From: Luzula sylvatica
Lineage: Eukaryota; Streptophyta; Magnoliopsida; Poales; Juncaceae
DNA length: 64,000 nt
NCBI GenBank assembly: GCA_946800325.1
Contig: OX326959.1
Span: 30,976,527-31,040,526, forward strand
Reading direction: 5' to 3'
Shown piece by piece: positions 1 to 15,866 of this stretch. Numbering within the stretch: the stretch's first letter is position 1; each line of letters opens with the position of its first letter. The position numbers and the translations under genes were made by a program. Under the pieces are notes generated by a model, which was given only the letters and a program-made list of their open reading frames with translations, had not been told where the DNA came from and ran no database searches.

Positions 1-3000
1 ATTACCATATTCTCCAGCTCACCCTATTAATGTTATCTTCATTTTACAATTAATTGGTTAAATTACGAACAACTTTTATCCTTAAATTACACGCCTGGAA
101 TCGACTGGAGGCGATCTCTCCTCCTTCATTTCTTCTTGAAAAATAGGTCATTTTCAAATCCCAAATCATGCGATAATCATCATATTTAATAATTCATGAT
201 GAAATTACAATAAACTGTGTTTTCTGTTAATTTGGGTTAAAAAGGCCGAATTTCCCAAATTCGGTAACGCGATTACATTCCTATCGTGGAGGCGAGCAAT
301 TTTGATATAAAGATCGTGCCATTTGGTGAAAGGATGAGAAAGTTACAAGGGTATTAACATAACGGCATTACCATATTATCCAGCTCACCCTATTACTGTT
401 ATCTGAATTTTACAATTAATTGGTTAAATAGCGAAGAAAATTTATCCTTAAATTACACGCCTGAATTTCACGGGAGGCGGTCTATCCTCCTTCATTTCTT
501 GTCGCAAAATATGTCGTTGTCGGCTCGCAAAATCATTAGATAATCTTCATATATAATAATATATGCTGAAATAACAATAAACTGTGCTTTCTGTTAATTC
601 TGGTCAAAAAAACCGAATCTCCCGAATCAAGTCGCGGGGATACATTTCTCTCGTTGAGATGAGCAATTTCGGTATAAAGATCGTGCCATTTGGTGAAAGA
701 AAGCTTGAGAAAGTGACAATGGTTTTACATAACGTCATTACCATATTCTCCAGCTCACCCTATTAATGCTATCTTCATTTTACAATTAATTGGTTAAATT
801 ACAAACAACTTTTATCCTTAAATTACACGCCTGGAATCGACTGGAGGCGATCGCTCCTCCTTCATTTCTTCTTGAAAAATAGGTCATTTTCAACTCGCAA
901 ATCATGCGATAATCTTCAAATTTAATAATTCATGATGAAATTACAATAAACTGTGCTTTCAGTTAATTTGGATTCAAAAAACCGAATTTCCCAAATTCGG
1001 TCACGCGATTACATTCCTATCGTGGAGGCGAGCGATTATGATATAAAGATCGTGCCATTTGGTGAAAGAATGAGAAAGTTACAAGGGTATTAACATAACG
1101 ACATTACCATATTCTCCTGCTCACCCTATTAATGTTATATGCATTTTACAATTAATTCGTTAAATAGGGAAGAACTTTTATCCTAAAATTGCACGCCTGA
1201 AATTCACGGGAGGTGGTATATCCTCCTTCATTTCTTGTCGCAAAATATGTCGTTGTCGGCTCGCAAAATCATGCGATAATCTTCATATATAATAATATAT
1301 GCTGAAATAACAATAAACTGTGCTTTCTGTTAATTCTGGTCATAAAGACCGAATCTCCCGAATCAAGTCGCGTGGATACATTTCTCTCTTTGAGACGAGC
1401 AATTTCGGTATAAAGTTTGTGCCATTTGGTGAAAGAAAGCATGAGAAAGTGACAAGGGTTTTACATAACGTCATTACCATATTCTCCAGCTCACCCTATT
1501 AATGTTATCTTCATTTTACAATTAATTGGTTAAATTACGAACAACTTTTATCCTTAAATTACACGCCTGGAATCGACAGGAGGCGATCTCTCCTCCTTCA
1601 TTTCTTCTTGAAAAATAGGTCATTTTCAACTCCCAAATCATGCGATAATCTTCATATTTAATAATTCATGATGAAATTACAATAAACTGTGCTATCTGTT
1701 AATTTGGGTTAAAAAGACCAAATTTCCCAAATTCGGTCACGCGATTACATTCCTATCTTGGAGGCGAGCGATTTTTATATAAAGATCGTGCCATTTGGTG
1801 AAAATACGAGAAAGTTACAAGGGTATTAACATAACGGCATTACCATATTCTCCAGCTCACCCTATTAATGTTTTCTGCATTTTACAATTAATTGGTTAAA
1901 TAACAAAGAACTTTATATCCTTAAATTACACGCCCGGAATTCACTGGAGGCGGTCTCTCCTCCTTCATATCTTCTCGCAAAATATGTCGTTTTCGACTCG
2001 CAAAATCATGCGAAAATCTTCATATTTAATAATACTTGCAGAAATTACAATAAACTGTGCTTTCTATTAATTCGGGTTAAAAGGACCTAATTTTCCAAAT
2101 CCAGTCACGCGGTTGCATTCCTATCGTGGAGGCGAGCAATTTTGATATAAAGATCGTGCCATTTGGTGAAAGGATGAGAAAGTGACAAGTGTTTTAACAC
2201 AACGGCATTACCATATTATCCAGCTCACCCTATTACTGTTATCTGAATTTTACAATTAATTGGTTAAATAGCGAAGAAATTTTATCCTTAAATTACACGC
2301 CTGAAATTCACGGGAGGCGGTCTATCCTCCTTCATTTCTTGTCGCAAAATATGTCGTTGTCGGATCGCAAAATCATGCGATAATCTTCATATTTAATAAT
2401 ATATGCCGAAATAACAATAAACTGTGCTTTCTGTTAATTCTGGTCAAAAAGACCGAATTTCCCGAATCAAGTCGCGTGGGTACATTTCTCTCGTTGAGAC
2501 GAGCAATTTCGGTATAAAGATTGTGCCATTTAGTGAAAGAAAGCATGAGAAACTGACAAAGGTTTTACATAACGTCATTACCATATTCTCCAGCTCACCC
2601 TATTAATGTTATCTTCATTTTACAATTAATTGGTTAAATTACGAACAACTTTTATCCTTAAATTACACGCCTGGAATCGACAGGAGGCGATCTCTCCTCC
2701 TTCATTTCTTCTTGAAATATAGGTCATTTTCAACTCCCAAATCATGCGATAATCTTCAAATTTAATAATTCATGATGAAATTAAAATAAACTGTGCTTTC
2801 TGTTAATTTGGGTTCAAAAAACCGAATTTCCCAAATTCGGTCACGCGATTACATTCCTATCGTGGAGGCGAGCGATTTTGATATAAAGATCGTGCCATTT
2901 GGTGAAAGAATGAGAAATTTACAAGGGTATTAACATAACGAAATTACCATATTCTCCTGCTCACCCTATTAATGTTATATGCATTTTACAATTAATTCGT

Positions 3001-6000
3001 TAAATAGGGAAGAACTTTTATCCTTAAATTACACGCCTGAAATTCACGGGAGGTGGTATATCCTCCTTCATTTCTTGTCGCAAAATATGTCGTTGTCGGC
3101 TCGCAAAATCATGCGATAATCTTCAGTTATAATAATATATGCTGAAATAACAATAAACTGTGCTTTCTGTTAATTCTGGTAAAAAAGACCGAATCTCCCG
3201 AATCAAGTCGCGTGGCCACATTTCTCTCGTTGAGACGAGCAATTTCGGTATAAAGATCGTGCCATTTGGTGAAAGAAAGCATGAGAAAGTGACAAGGGTT
3301 TTACAAAACGTCATTACCATATTCTCCAGGTCACCCTATTAATGTTATCTTCATTTTACAATTAATTGGTTAAATTAAGAACAACTTTTATCCTTAAATT
3401 ACACGCCTGGAATCGACTGGAGACGATCTCTCCTCCTTCATTTCTTCTTGAAAAATAGGTCATTTTCAACTCCCAAAACATGCGATAATCATCATATTTA
3501 ATAATTCATAATGAAATTACAATAAACTGTGTTTTCTGTTAATTTGGGTTAAAAAGACCGAATTTCCCAAATTCGGTCACACGATTACATTCCTATCGTG
3601 GAGGCGAGCGATTTTGATATAAAAATCGTGCCATTTGGTGGAAGAATGAGAAAGTTACGAGGGTATTAACATAACGGCATTACCATATTCTCCGGCTCAC
3701 CCTATTAATGTTATATGCATTTTACAATTAATTCGTTAAATAGCGAAGAAATTTTATCCTTAAATTACACGCCTAAAATTCACGGGAGGCGGTCTATCCT
3801 CCTTCATTTCTTGTCGCAAAATATGTCGTTGTCGGCTCGCAAAATCATGCGATAATCTTCAGTTATAATAATATATGCTGAAATAACAATAAACTGTGCT
3901 TTCTGTTAATTCTGGTAAAAAAGACCGAATCTCCCGAATCAAGTCGCGTGGCTACATTTCTCTCGTTGAGACGAGCAATTTCGGTATAAAGATCGTGCCA
4001 TTTGGTGAAAGAAAGCATGAGAAAGTGACAAGGGTTTTACATAACGTTATTACCATATTCTCCAGCTCACCCTGTTAATGTTATCTTCATTTTACAATTA
4101 ATTGGTTAAATTACGAACAACTTTTATCCTTAAATTACACGCCTGGAATCGACTGGAGGCGATCTCTCCTCCTTCATTTCTTCTTGAAAAATAGGTCATT
4201 TTCAACTCCCAAATCATGTGATAATCATCATATTTAATAATTCATGATGAAATTACAATAAACTCTGTTTTCTGTTAATTTGGGTTAAAAAGGCCGAATT
4301 TCCAAAATTCGGTCACGCCATTACATTCCTATCGTGGAGGCGAGCGATTTTGATATAAAGATCGTGCCATTTGGTGGAAGAATGAGAAAGTTACAAGGGT
4401 ATTAACATAACGGCATTACCATATTCTCCGGCTCACCCTATTAATGTTATATGCATTTATAATTAATTCGTTAAATAGCGAAGAAATTTTATCCTTAAAT
4501 TACACGCCTAAAATTCACGGGAGGCGGTCTATCCTCCTACATTTCTTGTCGCAAAATATGTCGTCGTCGGCTCGCAAAATAATGCGATAATCTTCATATA
4601 TAATAATATATGCTGAAATAACAATAAACAGTGCTTTCTGTTAATTCTGGTCAAAAAGACCGAATCTCCCGAATCAAGTCGCGTGGCTACATTTCTCTCG
4701 TTGAGACGAGCAATTTCGGTATAAAGATCGTGCCATTTGGTGAAAGAAAGCATGAGAAAGTGACAAGGGTTTTACATAACGTCATTACCATATTCTCCAG
4801 CTCACCCTATTAATGTTATCTTCATTTTACAATTAATTGGGTAAATTACGAACAACTTTCATCCTTAAATTACACGCCTGGAATCAACTGGAGGCGATCT
4901 CTCCTCCTTCATTTCTTCTTGAAAAATAGGTCATTTTCAACTCCCAAATCATGCGATAATCTTCATATTTAATAATTCATGATGAAATTACAATAAACTG
5001 TGCTTTCTGTTAATTTGGGTTAAAAAGACCGAATTTCCGAAATTCGGTCACGCGATTACATTCCTATCGTGGAGGCGAGGGATTTTGATATAAAGATCGT
5101 GCCATTTGGTGAAAAGATGAGAAAGTTACAAGGGTATCAACATAACGGAATTACCATATTCTCCAGCTCACCCTATTAATGTTTTCAGCATTTTACAATT
5201 AATTGGTTAAATAACAAAGAACTTTATATCCTTAAATTACACGCCCGGAATTCACTGGAGGCGGTCTCTCCTCCTTCATATCTTCTCGCAAAATATGTCG
5301 TTTTCGACTCGCAAAATCATGCGAAAATCTTCATATTTAATAATACTTGCTGAAATTACAATAAACTGTGCTTTCTATTAATTCGGTTTAAAAGGACCTA
5401 ATTTTCCAAATCAAGTCACGCAGTTGCATTCCTATCGTGGAGGCGAGCAATTTTGATATAAAGATCGTGCCATTTGGTGAAAGGATGAGATAGTTACAAG
5501 GGTTTTAACATAACGGCATTACCATATTATCCAGCTCACCCTATTACTGTTATCTGAATTTTACAATTAATTGGTTAAATAGCGAAGAAATTTTATCCTT
5601 AAATTACACGCCTGAAATTCACGGTAGGCGGTCTATCCTCCTTCATTTCTTGTCGCAAAATATGTCGTTGTCGGCTCGCAAAATCATGCGATAATCTTCG
5701 TATATAATAATATATGCTGAAATAACAATAAACTGTGCTTTCTGTTAATTCTGGTCAAAAGTACCGAATCTCCCGAATCAAGTCGCGTGGCTACATTTCT
5801 CTCGTTGAGACGAGCAATTTCGGTATAAAGATCGTGCCATTCGGTGAAAGAAAGCATGAGAAAGTGACAAGGGTTTTACATAACTTCATTACCATATTCT
5901 CCAGCTCACCCTATTAATGTTATCTTCATTTTACAATTAATTGGTTAAATTACGAACAACTTTTATCCTTAAATTACACACCTGGAATCGACTGGAGGCG

Positions 6001-9000
6001 ATCTCTCCTCCTTCATTTCTTCTTGAAAAATAGGTCACTTTCAACTCCCAAATCATGCGATAATCATCATATTTAATAATTCATGATGAAATTACAATAA
6101 CCTGTGTTTTCTGTTAATTTGGGTTAAAAAGACCGAATTTCCAAAATTCGGTCACGCCATTACATTCCTATCGTGGAGGCGAGCGATTTGGATATAAAGA
6201 TCGTGCCATTTGGTGGAAGAATGAGAAAGTTACAAGGGTATTAACATAACGGCATTACCATATTCTCCGGCTCACCCAATTAATGTTATATGCATTTTAC
6301 AATTAATTCGTTAAATAGCGAAAAAAATTTATCCTTAAATTACACGCCTAAAATTCACGGGAGGCGGTCTATCCTCCTTCATTTCTTGTCGCAAAATATG
6401 TCGTTGTCGGCTCGCAAAATCATGCGATAATCTTCATATATTATAATATATGCTGAAATAACAATAAACTGTGCTTTCTGTTAATTCTGGTCAAAAAGAC
6501 CGAATCTCCCGAATCAAGTCGCGTGGCTACATTTCTCTCGTTGAGACGAGCAATTTCGGTATAAAGATCGTGCCATTTGGTGAAAGAAAGCATGAGAAAG
6601 TGACAAGGGTTTTACATAACTTCATTACCATATTCTCCAGCTCACCCTATTAATGTTATCTTCATTTTACAATTAATTGGTTAAATTACGAACATCTTTT
6701 ATCCTTAAATTACACTCCTGGAATCGACTGGAGGCGATCTCTCCTCCTTCATTTCTTCTTGAAAAATTGGTCATTTTCAACTCCCAAATCATGCGATAAT
6801 CATCATATTTAATAATTCATGATGAAATTATAATAAACTGTGTTTTCTATTAATTTAGGTTAAAAAGACCGAATTTCCAAAATTCGGTCACGCCATTACA
6901 TTCCTACCGTGGAGGCGAGCGATTTTGATATAAAGATCGTGCCATTTGGTGGAAGAATGAGAAAGTTACGAGGGTATTAATATAACAGCATTACCATATT
7001 CTCCGGCTCACCCTATTAATGTTATATGCATTTTACAATTAATTCGTTAAATAGCGAAGAAATTTTATCCTTAAATTACACGCCTAAAATTCAGGGGAGG
7101 CGGTCTATCCTCCTTCATTTCTTGTCGCAAAATATGTCGTTGTCGGCTCGCAAAATCATGCGATAATTTTCATATATAATAATATATGCTGAAATAACAA
7201 TAAATTGTGCTTTCTGTTAATTCTGGTCAAAAAGACCGAATCTCCCGAATCAAGTCGCGTGGCTACATTTCTCTCGTTGAGACGAGCAATTTCGGTATAA
7301 AGATCGTGCCATTTGGTGAAAGAAAGCATGAGAAAGTGACAAGGGTTTTACATAACGTCATTACCATATTCTCCAGCTCACCCTATTAATGTTATCTTCA
7401 TTTTACAATTAATTGGTTAAATTACGAACAACTTTCATCCTTAAATTACACGCCTGGAATCGACTGGAGGCGATCTCTCCTCCTTCATTTCTTCTTGAAA
7501 AATAGGTCATTTTCAACTCCCAAATCATGCGATAATCTTCATATTTAATAATTCATGATGAAATTACAATAAACTGTGCTTTCTGTTAATTTGGGTTAAA
7601 AAGACCGAATTTCCCAAATTCGGTCACGCGATTACATTCCTATCGTGGAGGCGAGCAATTTTGATATAAAGATCGTGCCATTTGGTGAAAAGATGAGAAA
7701 GTTACAAGGGTATTAACATAACGGCATTACCATATTCTCCAGCTCACCCTATTAATGTTTTCTGCATTTTACAATTAATTGGTTAAATAACAAAGAACTT
7801 TATATCCTTAAATTACACGCCCGGAATTCACTGGAGGCGGTCTCTATTCCTTCATATCTTCTCGCAAAATATGTCGTTTTCGACTCGCAAAATCATGCGA
7901 AAATCTTCATATTTAATAATACTTGCTGAAATTACAATAAACTGTGCTTTCTATTAATTCGGTTTAAAAGGACCTAATTTTCCAAATCCAGTCACGCGGT
8001 TGCATTCCTATCGTGGAGGCGAGCAATTTTGATATAAAGATCGTGCCATTTGGTGAAAGGATGAGAAAGTTACAAGGGTTTTAACATAACGGCATTACAA
8101 TATTATCCAGCTCACCCTATTACTGTTATCTGAATTTTACAATTAATTGGTTAAATATTGAAGAAATTTTATCCTAAAATTACACGCCTAAAATTCACGG
8201 GAGGCGGTCTATCCTCCTTCATTTCTTGTCGCAAAATATGTCGTTGTCGGCTCGCAAAATCATGCGATAATCTTCATATATAATAATATATGCTGAAATA
8301 ACAATAAACTGTGCTTTCTGTTAATTCTGGTCAAAAAGACCGAATCTCCCGAATCAAGTCGCGTGGCTACATTTCTCTCGTTGAGACGAGCAATTTCGGT
8401 ATAAAGATCGTGCCATTTGGTGAAAGAAAGCATGAGAAAGTGACAAGGGTTTTACATAACGTCATTACCATATTCTCCAGCTCACCCTATTAATGTCATC
8501 TTCATTTTACAATTAATTGGTTAAATTACGAACAACTTTTATCCTTAAATTACACGCCTGGAATCGACTGGAGGCGATCTCTCCTCCTTCATTTCTTCTT
8601 GAAAAATAGGTCATTTTCAACTCCCAAATCATGCGATAATCATCATATTTAATAATTCATGATAAAATTACAATAAACTGTGTTTTCTGTTAATTTGGGT
8701 TAAAAAGACCGAATTTCCAAAATTCGGTCACGCCATTACATTCCTATCGTGGAGGCGAGCGATTTTGATATAAAGATCGTGCCATTTGGTGGAAGAATGA
8801 GAAAGTTACAAGGGTATTAACATAACGGCATTACCATATTCTCCGGCTCACCCTATTAATGTTATCTTCATTTTACAATTAATTGGTTAAATAACAATGA
8901 ACTTTATATCCTTAAATTACACGCCCGGAATTCACTGGAGGCGGTCTCTCCTCCTTCATATCTTCTCGCAAAATATGTCGTTTTCGACTCGCAAAATAAT

Positions 9001-10882
9001 GCGAAAATCTTCATATTTAATAATACTTGCTGAAATTACAATAAACTGTGCTTTCTGATAATTCGGTATAAAAAGACTGAATTTTTCAAATCCAGTCACG
9101 CGGTTGCATTCCTATCGTGGAGGCGAGCGATTTTGATATAAAGATCGTGCCATTTGGTGAAAGGATGAGAAAGTTACAAGGGTTTTAACATAACGGCATT
9201 ACCATATTCTCCAGCTCACCATATTACTGTTATCTGAAATTTACAATAATTGGTTAAATATTGAAGAAATTTTATCCTTAAATTACACGCCTGCAATTCA
9301 CTAGAGGCGGTCCCTTCTCCTTCATTTCTTCTCACAAAATATGTCGTTTTCGACTCGCAAAATCATGCGATAATCTTCATATTTAATAATATATGTTGAA
9401 ATAACAATAAACTGTGCTTTCTGTTAATTCTGGTCAAAAAGACCGAATCTCCCGAATCAAGTCACGCAGTTGCATTCCTATCGTGGAGGCGAGCAATTTT
9501 GATATAAAGATCGTGCCATTTGGTGAAAGGATGAGAAAGTTACAAGGGTTTTAACATAACGGCATTACCATATTATCCAGCTCACCCTATTAATGTTATC
9601 TTCATTTTACAATTAATTGGTTAAATTACGAACAACTTTTATCCTTAAATTACACGCCTGGAATCGACTGGAGGCGATCTCTCCTCCTTCATTTCTTCTT
9701 GAAAAATAGGGCATTTTCAACTCCCAAATCATGTGATAATCATCGTATTTAATAATTCATGATGAAATTACAATAAACTGTGTTTTCTGTTAATTTGGGT
9801 TAAAAAGATCGAATTTCCAAAATTCGGTCACGCCATTACATTCCTATCGTGGAGACGAGCGATTTTGATATAAAGATCGTGCCATTTGGTGGAAGAATGA
9901 GAAAGTTACAAGGGTATTAACATAACGGCATTACCATATTCTCCGGCTCACCCTATTAATGTTATATGCATTTTACAATTAATTCGTTAAATAGCGAAGA
10001 AATTGTATCCTTAAATTACACGCCTAAAATTCACGGGAGGCGGTCTATCCTCCTTCATTTCTTGTCGCAAAATATGTCGTTGTCGGCTCGCAAAATCATG
10101 CGATAATCTTCATATATAATAATATATGCTGAAATAACAATAAACTGTGCTTTCTGTTAATTCTGGTCAAAAAGACCGAATCTCCCGAATCAAGTCGCGT
10201 GGCTACATTTCTCTCGTTGAGACGAGCAATTTCGGTATAAAGATCGTGCCATTTGGTGAAAGAAAGCATGAGAAAGTGACAAGGGTTTTACATAACGTCA
10301 TTACCATATTCTCCAGCTCACCCTATTAAGGTTATCTTCATTTTACAATTAATTGGTTAAATTACGAACAACTTTTATCCTTAAATTACACGCCTGGAAT
10401 CGACTGGAGGCAATCTCTCCTCCTTCATTTCTTCTTGAAAAATAGGTCATTTTCAACTCCCAAATCATGCGATAATCATCATATTTAATAATTCATGATG
10501 AAATTACAATAAACTGTTTTTTCTGTTAATTTGGGTTAAAAAGACCGAATTTCCAAAATTCCGTCACGCCATTACATTCCTATCGTGGAGGCGAGCGATT
10601 TTGATATAAAGATCGTGCCATTTGGTGGAAGAATGAGAAAGTTACAAGGGTATTAACATAACGGCATTACCATATTCTCCGGCTCACCCTATTAATGTTA
10701 TATGCATTTTACAATTAATTCGTTAAATAGCGAAGAAATTTTATCCTTAAATTACACGCCTAAAATTCACGGGAGGCGGTCTATCCTCCTTCATTTCTTG
10801 TCGCAAAATATGTCGTTGTCGGCTCGCAAAATCATGCGATAATCTTCATATATAATAATATATGCTGAAATAACAATAAACT

Positions 10883-13800
10883 GTGCTTTCTGTTAATTCT
10901 GGTCAAAAAGACCGAATCTCCCGAATCAAGTCGCGTGGCTACATTTCTCTCGTTGAGACGAGCAATTTCGGTATAAAGATCGTGCCATTTGGTGAAAGAA
11001 AGCATGAGAAAGTGACAAGGGTTTTACATAACGTCATTACCATATTCTCCAGCTCACCCTATTAAGGTTATCTTCATTTTACAATTAATTGGTTAAATTA
11101 CGAACAACTTTTATCCTTAAATTACACGCCTGGAATCGACTGGAGGCGATCTCTCCTCCTTCATTTCTTCGTGAAAAATAGGTCATTTTCAACTCCCAAA
11201 TCATGCGATAATCATCATATTTAATAATTCATGATGAAATTACAATAAACTGTGTTTTCTGTTAATTTGGGTTAAAAAGACCGAATTTCCAAAATTCGGT
11301 CACGCCATTACATTCCTATCGTGGAGGCGAGCGATTTTGATATAAAGATCGTGCCATTTGGTGGAAGAATGAGAAAGTTACAAGGGTATTAACATAACGG
11401 CATTACCATATTCTCCGGCTCACCCTATTAATGTTATCTTCATTTTACAATTAATTGGTTAAATAACAATGAACTTTATATCCTTAAATTACACGCCCGG
11501 AATTCACTGGAGGCGGTCTCTCCTCCTTCATATCTTCTCGCAAAATATGTCGTTTTTGACTCGCAAAATAATGCGAAAATCTTCATATTTAATAATACTT
11601 GCTGAAATTACAATAAACTGTGCTTTCTGATAATTCGGTATAAAAAGACTGAATTTTTCAAATCCAGTCACGCGGTTGCATTCCTATCGTGGAGGCGAGC
11701 GATTTTGATATAAAGATCGTGCCATTTGGTGAAAGGATGAGAAAGTTACAAGGGTTTTAACATAACGGCATTACCATATTCTCCAGCTCACCATATTACT
11801 GTTATCTGAAATTTACAATAATTGGTTAAATGGCGAAGAAATTTTATCCTTAAATTACACGCCTGCAATTCACTAGAGGCGGTCCCTTCTCCTTCATTTC
11901 TTCTTACAAAATATGTCATTTTCGACTCGCAAAATCATGCGATAATCTTCATATTTAATAATATATGCTGAAATAACAATAAACTGTGCTTTCTGTTAAT
12001 TCTGGTCAAAAAGACCGAATCTCCCGAATCAAGTCGCGTGGCTACATTTCTTTCGTTGAAACGAGCAATTTCGGTATAAAGATCGTGCCATTTGGTGAAA
12101 GAAAACATGAGAAAGTGACAAGGGTTTTACATAACGTCATTACCAAATTATCCAGCTCACCCTATTAATGTTATCTTCATTTTACAATTAATTGGTTAAA
12201 TTACGAACAACTTTTATCCTTAAATTACACGCCTGGAATCGACTGGAGGCGATATCTCCTCCTTCATTTCTTCTTGAAAAATAGGTCATTTTCAAATCCC
12301 AAATCATGCGATAATCATCATATTTAATAATTCATGATGAAATTACAATAAACTGTGCTTTCTGTTAATTTGGGTTAAAAAGACCGAATTTCCCAAATTC
12401 AGTCACGCGATTACATTCCTATCGTGGAGGCGAGCGAAAAAGATGAGAAAGTTACAAGGGTATTAACATAACGGCATTACCATATTCTCCAGCTCACCAT
12501 ATTAATGTTATATGCATTTTACAATTAATTGGTTAAATAACAAAGAACTTTATATCCTTAAATTACACGCCCGGAATACACTGGAAGCGGTCTCTCCTCC
12601 TTCATATCTTCTTGCAAATCATGCGATGATCTTCATATTTAATAATTCATGATGAAATTACAATAAACTGTGCTTTCTGTTAATTTGGGTTAAAACGAAC
12701 GAATTTCCCAAATTCGGTCACGCGATTACATTCCTATCGTGGAGGCGAGCGAAAAAGATGAGAAAGTTACAAGGGTATTAACATAACGGCGTTACCATAT
12801 TCTCCAGCTCACCCTATTAATGTTATATGCATTTTACAATTAATTGGTTAAATAACAAAGAACTTTATATCCTTAAATTACACGCCCGGAATACACTGGA
12901 AGCGGTCTCTCCTCCTTCATATCTTCTTGCAAAATATGTCGTTTTTGACTCGCAAAATCATGCGAAAATCTTCATATTTAATAATACCTGCTGAAATTAC
13001 AATAATCTGTGCTTTCTGTTAATTCGGTTTAAAAAGACCGAATTTTCCAAATCCAGTCACGCGGTTGCATTCCTATCGTGGAGGCGAGCGATTTTGATAT
13101 AAAGATCGTGCCATTTGGTGAAAGGATGAGAAAGTTACAAGGGTTTTAACATAACGGCATTACCATATTCTCCAGCTCACCATGTTACTGTTATCTGAAA
13201 TTTACAATAATTGGTTAAATGGCAAAGAAATTTTATCCTTAAATTACACGCCTGCAATTCACTAGAGGCGGTCCCTCCTCCTTCAGTTCTTCTCACAAAA
13301 TATGTCATTTTCGACTCGCAAAATCATGCGATAATCTTCATATTTAATAATATATGCTGAAATAACAATAAACTGTGCTTTCTGTTAATTCTGGTCAAAA
13401 AGACCGAATCTCCCGAATCAAGTCGCGTGGCTACATTTCTCTCGTTGAGACGAGCAATTTCGGTATAAAGATCGTGCCATTTGGTGAAAGAAAGCATGAG
13501 AAAGTGACAAGGGTTTTACATAACGTCATTACCATATTCTCCAGCTCACCCTATTAAGGTTATCTTCATTTTACAATTAATTGGTTAAATTACGAACAAC
13601 TTTTATCCTTAAATTACACGCCTGGAATCGACTGGAGGCGATCTCTCCTCCTTCATTTCTTCGTGAAAAATAGGTCATTTTCAACTCCCAAATCATGCGA
13701 TAATCATCATATTTAATAATTCATGATGAAATTACAATAAACTGTGTTTTCTGTTAATTTGGGTTAAAAAGACCGAATTTCCAAAATTCGGTCACGCCAT

Positions 13801-15866
13801 TACATTCCTATCGTGGAGGCGAGCGATTTTGATATAAAGATCGTGCCATTTGGTGGAAGAATGAGAAAGTTACAAGGGTATTAACATAACGGCATTACCA
13901 TATTCTCCGGCTCACCCTATTAATGTTATCTTCATTTTACAATTAATTGGTTAAATAACAATGAACTTTATATCCTTAAATTACACGCCCGGAATTCACT
14001 GGAGGCGGTCTCTCCTCCTTCATATCTTCTCGCAAAATATGTCGTTTTTGACTCGCAAAATAATGCGAAAATCTTCATATTTAATAATACTTGCTGAAAT
14101 TACAATAAACTGTGCTTTCTGATAATTCGGTATAAAAAGACTGAATTTTTCAAATCCAGTCACGCGGTTGCATTCCTATCGTGGAGGCGAGCGATTTTGA
14201 TATAAAGATCGTGCCATTTGGTGAAAGGATGAGAAAGTTACAAGGGTTTTAACATAACGGCATTACCATATTCTCCAGCTCACCATATTACTGTTATCTG
14301 AAATTTACAATAATTGGTTAAATGGCGAAGAAATTTTATCCTTAAATTACACGCCTGCAATTCACTAGAGGCGGTCCCTTCTCCTTCATTTCTTCTTACA
14401 AAATATGTCATTTTCGACTCGCAAAATCATGCGATAATCTTCATATTTAATAATATATGCTGAAATAACAATAAACTGTGCTTTCTGTTAATTCTGGTCA
14501 AAAAGACCGAATCTCCCGAATCAAGTCGCGTGGCTACATTTCTTTCGTTGAAACGAGCAATTTCGGTATAAAGATCGTGCCATTTGGTGAAAGAAAACAT
14601 GAGAAAGTGACAAGGGTTTTACATAACGTCATTACCAAATTATCCAGCTCACCCTATTAATGTTATCTTCATTTTACAATTAATTGGTTAAATTACGAAC
14701 AACTTTTATCCTTAAATTACACGCCTGGAATCGACTGGAGGCGATATCTCCTCCTTCATTTCTTCTTGAAAAATAGGTCATTTTCAAATCCCAAATCATG
14801 CGATAATCATCATATTTAATAATTCATGATGAAATTACAATAAACTGTGCTTTCTGTTAATTTGGGTTAAAAAGACCGAATTTCCCAAATTCAGTCACGC
14901 GATTACATTCCTATCGTGGAGGCGAGCGAAAAAGATGAGAAAGTTACAAGGGTATTAACATAACGGCATTACCATATTCTCCAGCTCACCATATTAATGT
15001 TATATGCATTTTACAATTAATTGGTTAAATAACAAAGAACTTTATATCCTTAAATTACACGCCCGGAATACACTGGAAGCGGTCTCTCCTCCTTCATATC
15101 TTCTTGCAAATCATGCGATGATCTTCATATTTAATAATTCATGATGAAATTACAATAAACTGTGCTTTCTGTTAATTTGGGTTAAAACGAACGAATTTCC
15201 CAAATTCGGTCACGCGATTACATTCCTATCGTGGAGGCGAGCGAAAAAGATGAGAAAGTTACAAGGGTATTAACATAACGGCGTTACCATATTCTCCAGC
15301 TCACCCTATTAATGTTATATGCATTTTACAATTAATTGGTTAAATAACAAAGAACTTTATATCCTTAAATTACACGCCCGGAATACACTGGAAGCGGTCT
15401 CTCCTCCTTCATATCTTCTTGCAAAATATGTCGTTTTTGACTCGCAAAATCATGCGAAAATCTTCATATTTAATAATACCTGCTGAAATTACAATAATCT
15501 GTGCTTTCTGTTAATTCGGTTTAAAAAGACCGAATTTTCCAAATCCAGTCACGCGGTTGCATTCCTATCGTGGAGGCGAGCGATTTTGATATAAAGATCG
15601 TGCCATTTGGTGAAAGGATGAGAAAGTTACAAGGGTTTTAACATAACGGCATTACCATATTCTCCAGCTCACCATGTTACTGTTATCTGAAATTTACAAT
15701 AATTGGTTAAATGGCAAAGAAATTTTATCCTTAAATTACACGCCTGCAATTCACTAGAGGCGGTCCCTCCTCCTTCAGTTCTTCTCACAAAATATGTCAT
15801 TTTCGACTCGCAAAATCATGCGATAATCTTCATATTTAATAATATATGCTGAAATAACAATAAACT
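10883..15866. repeat. Tandem duplication of a 2,492-bp multimonomer block
   Basis: The block 10,883-13,374 is repeated almost base for base at 13,375-15,866. Diagnostic rare variants recur at the same offset: the A-type variants at 11,986 and 14,478, the shortened B monomers reading 'gaggcgagcgaaaaagatga' near 12,425 and 14,917 and again near 12,743 and 15,235, and 'caccatgttactgttatctg' near 13,180 and 15,670. The unit is not a multiple of 368 because it contains internally deleted monomers. Confidence 0.88.
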
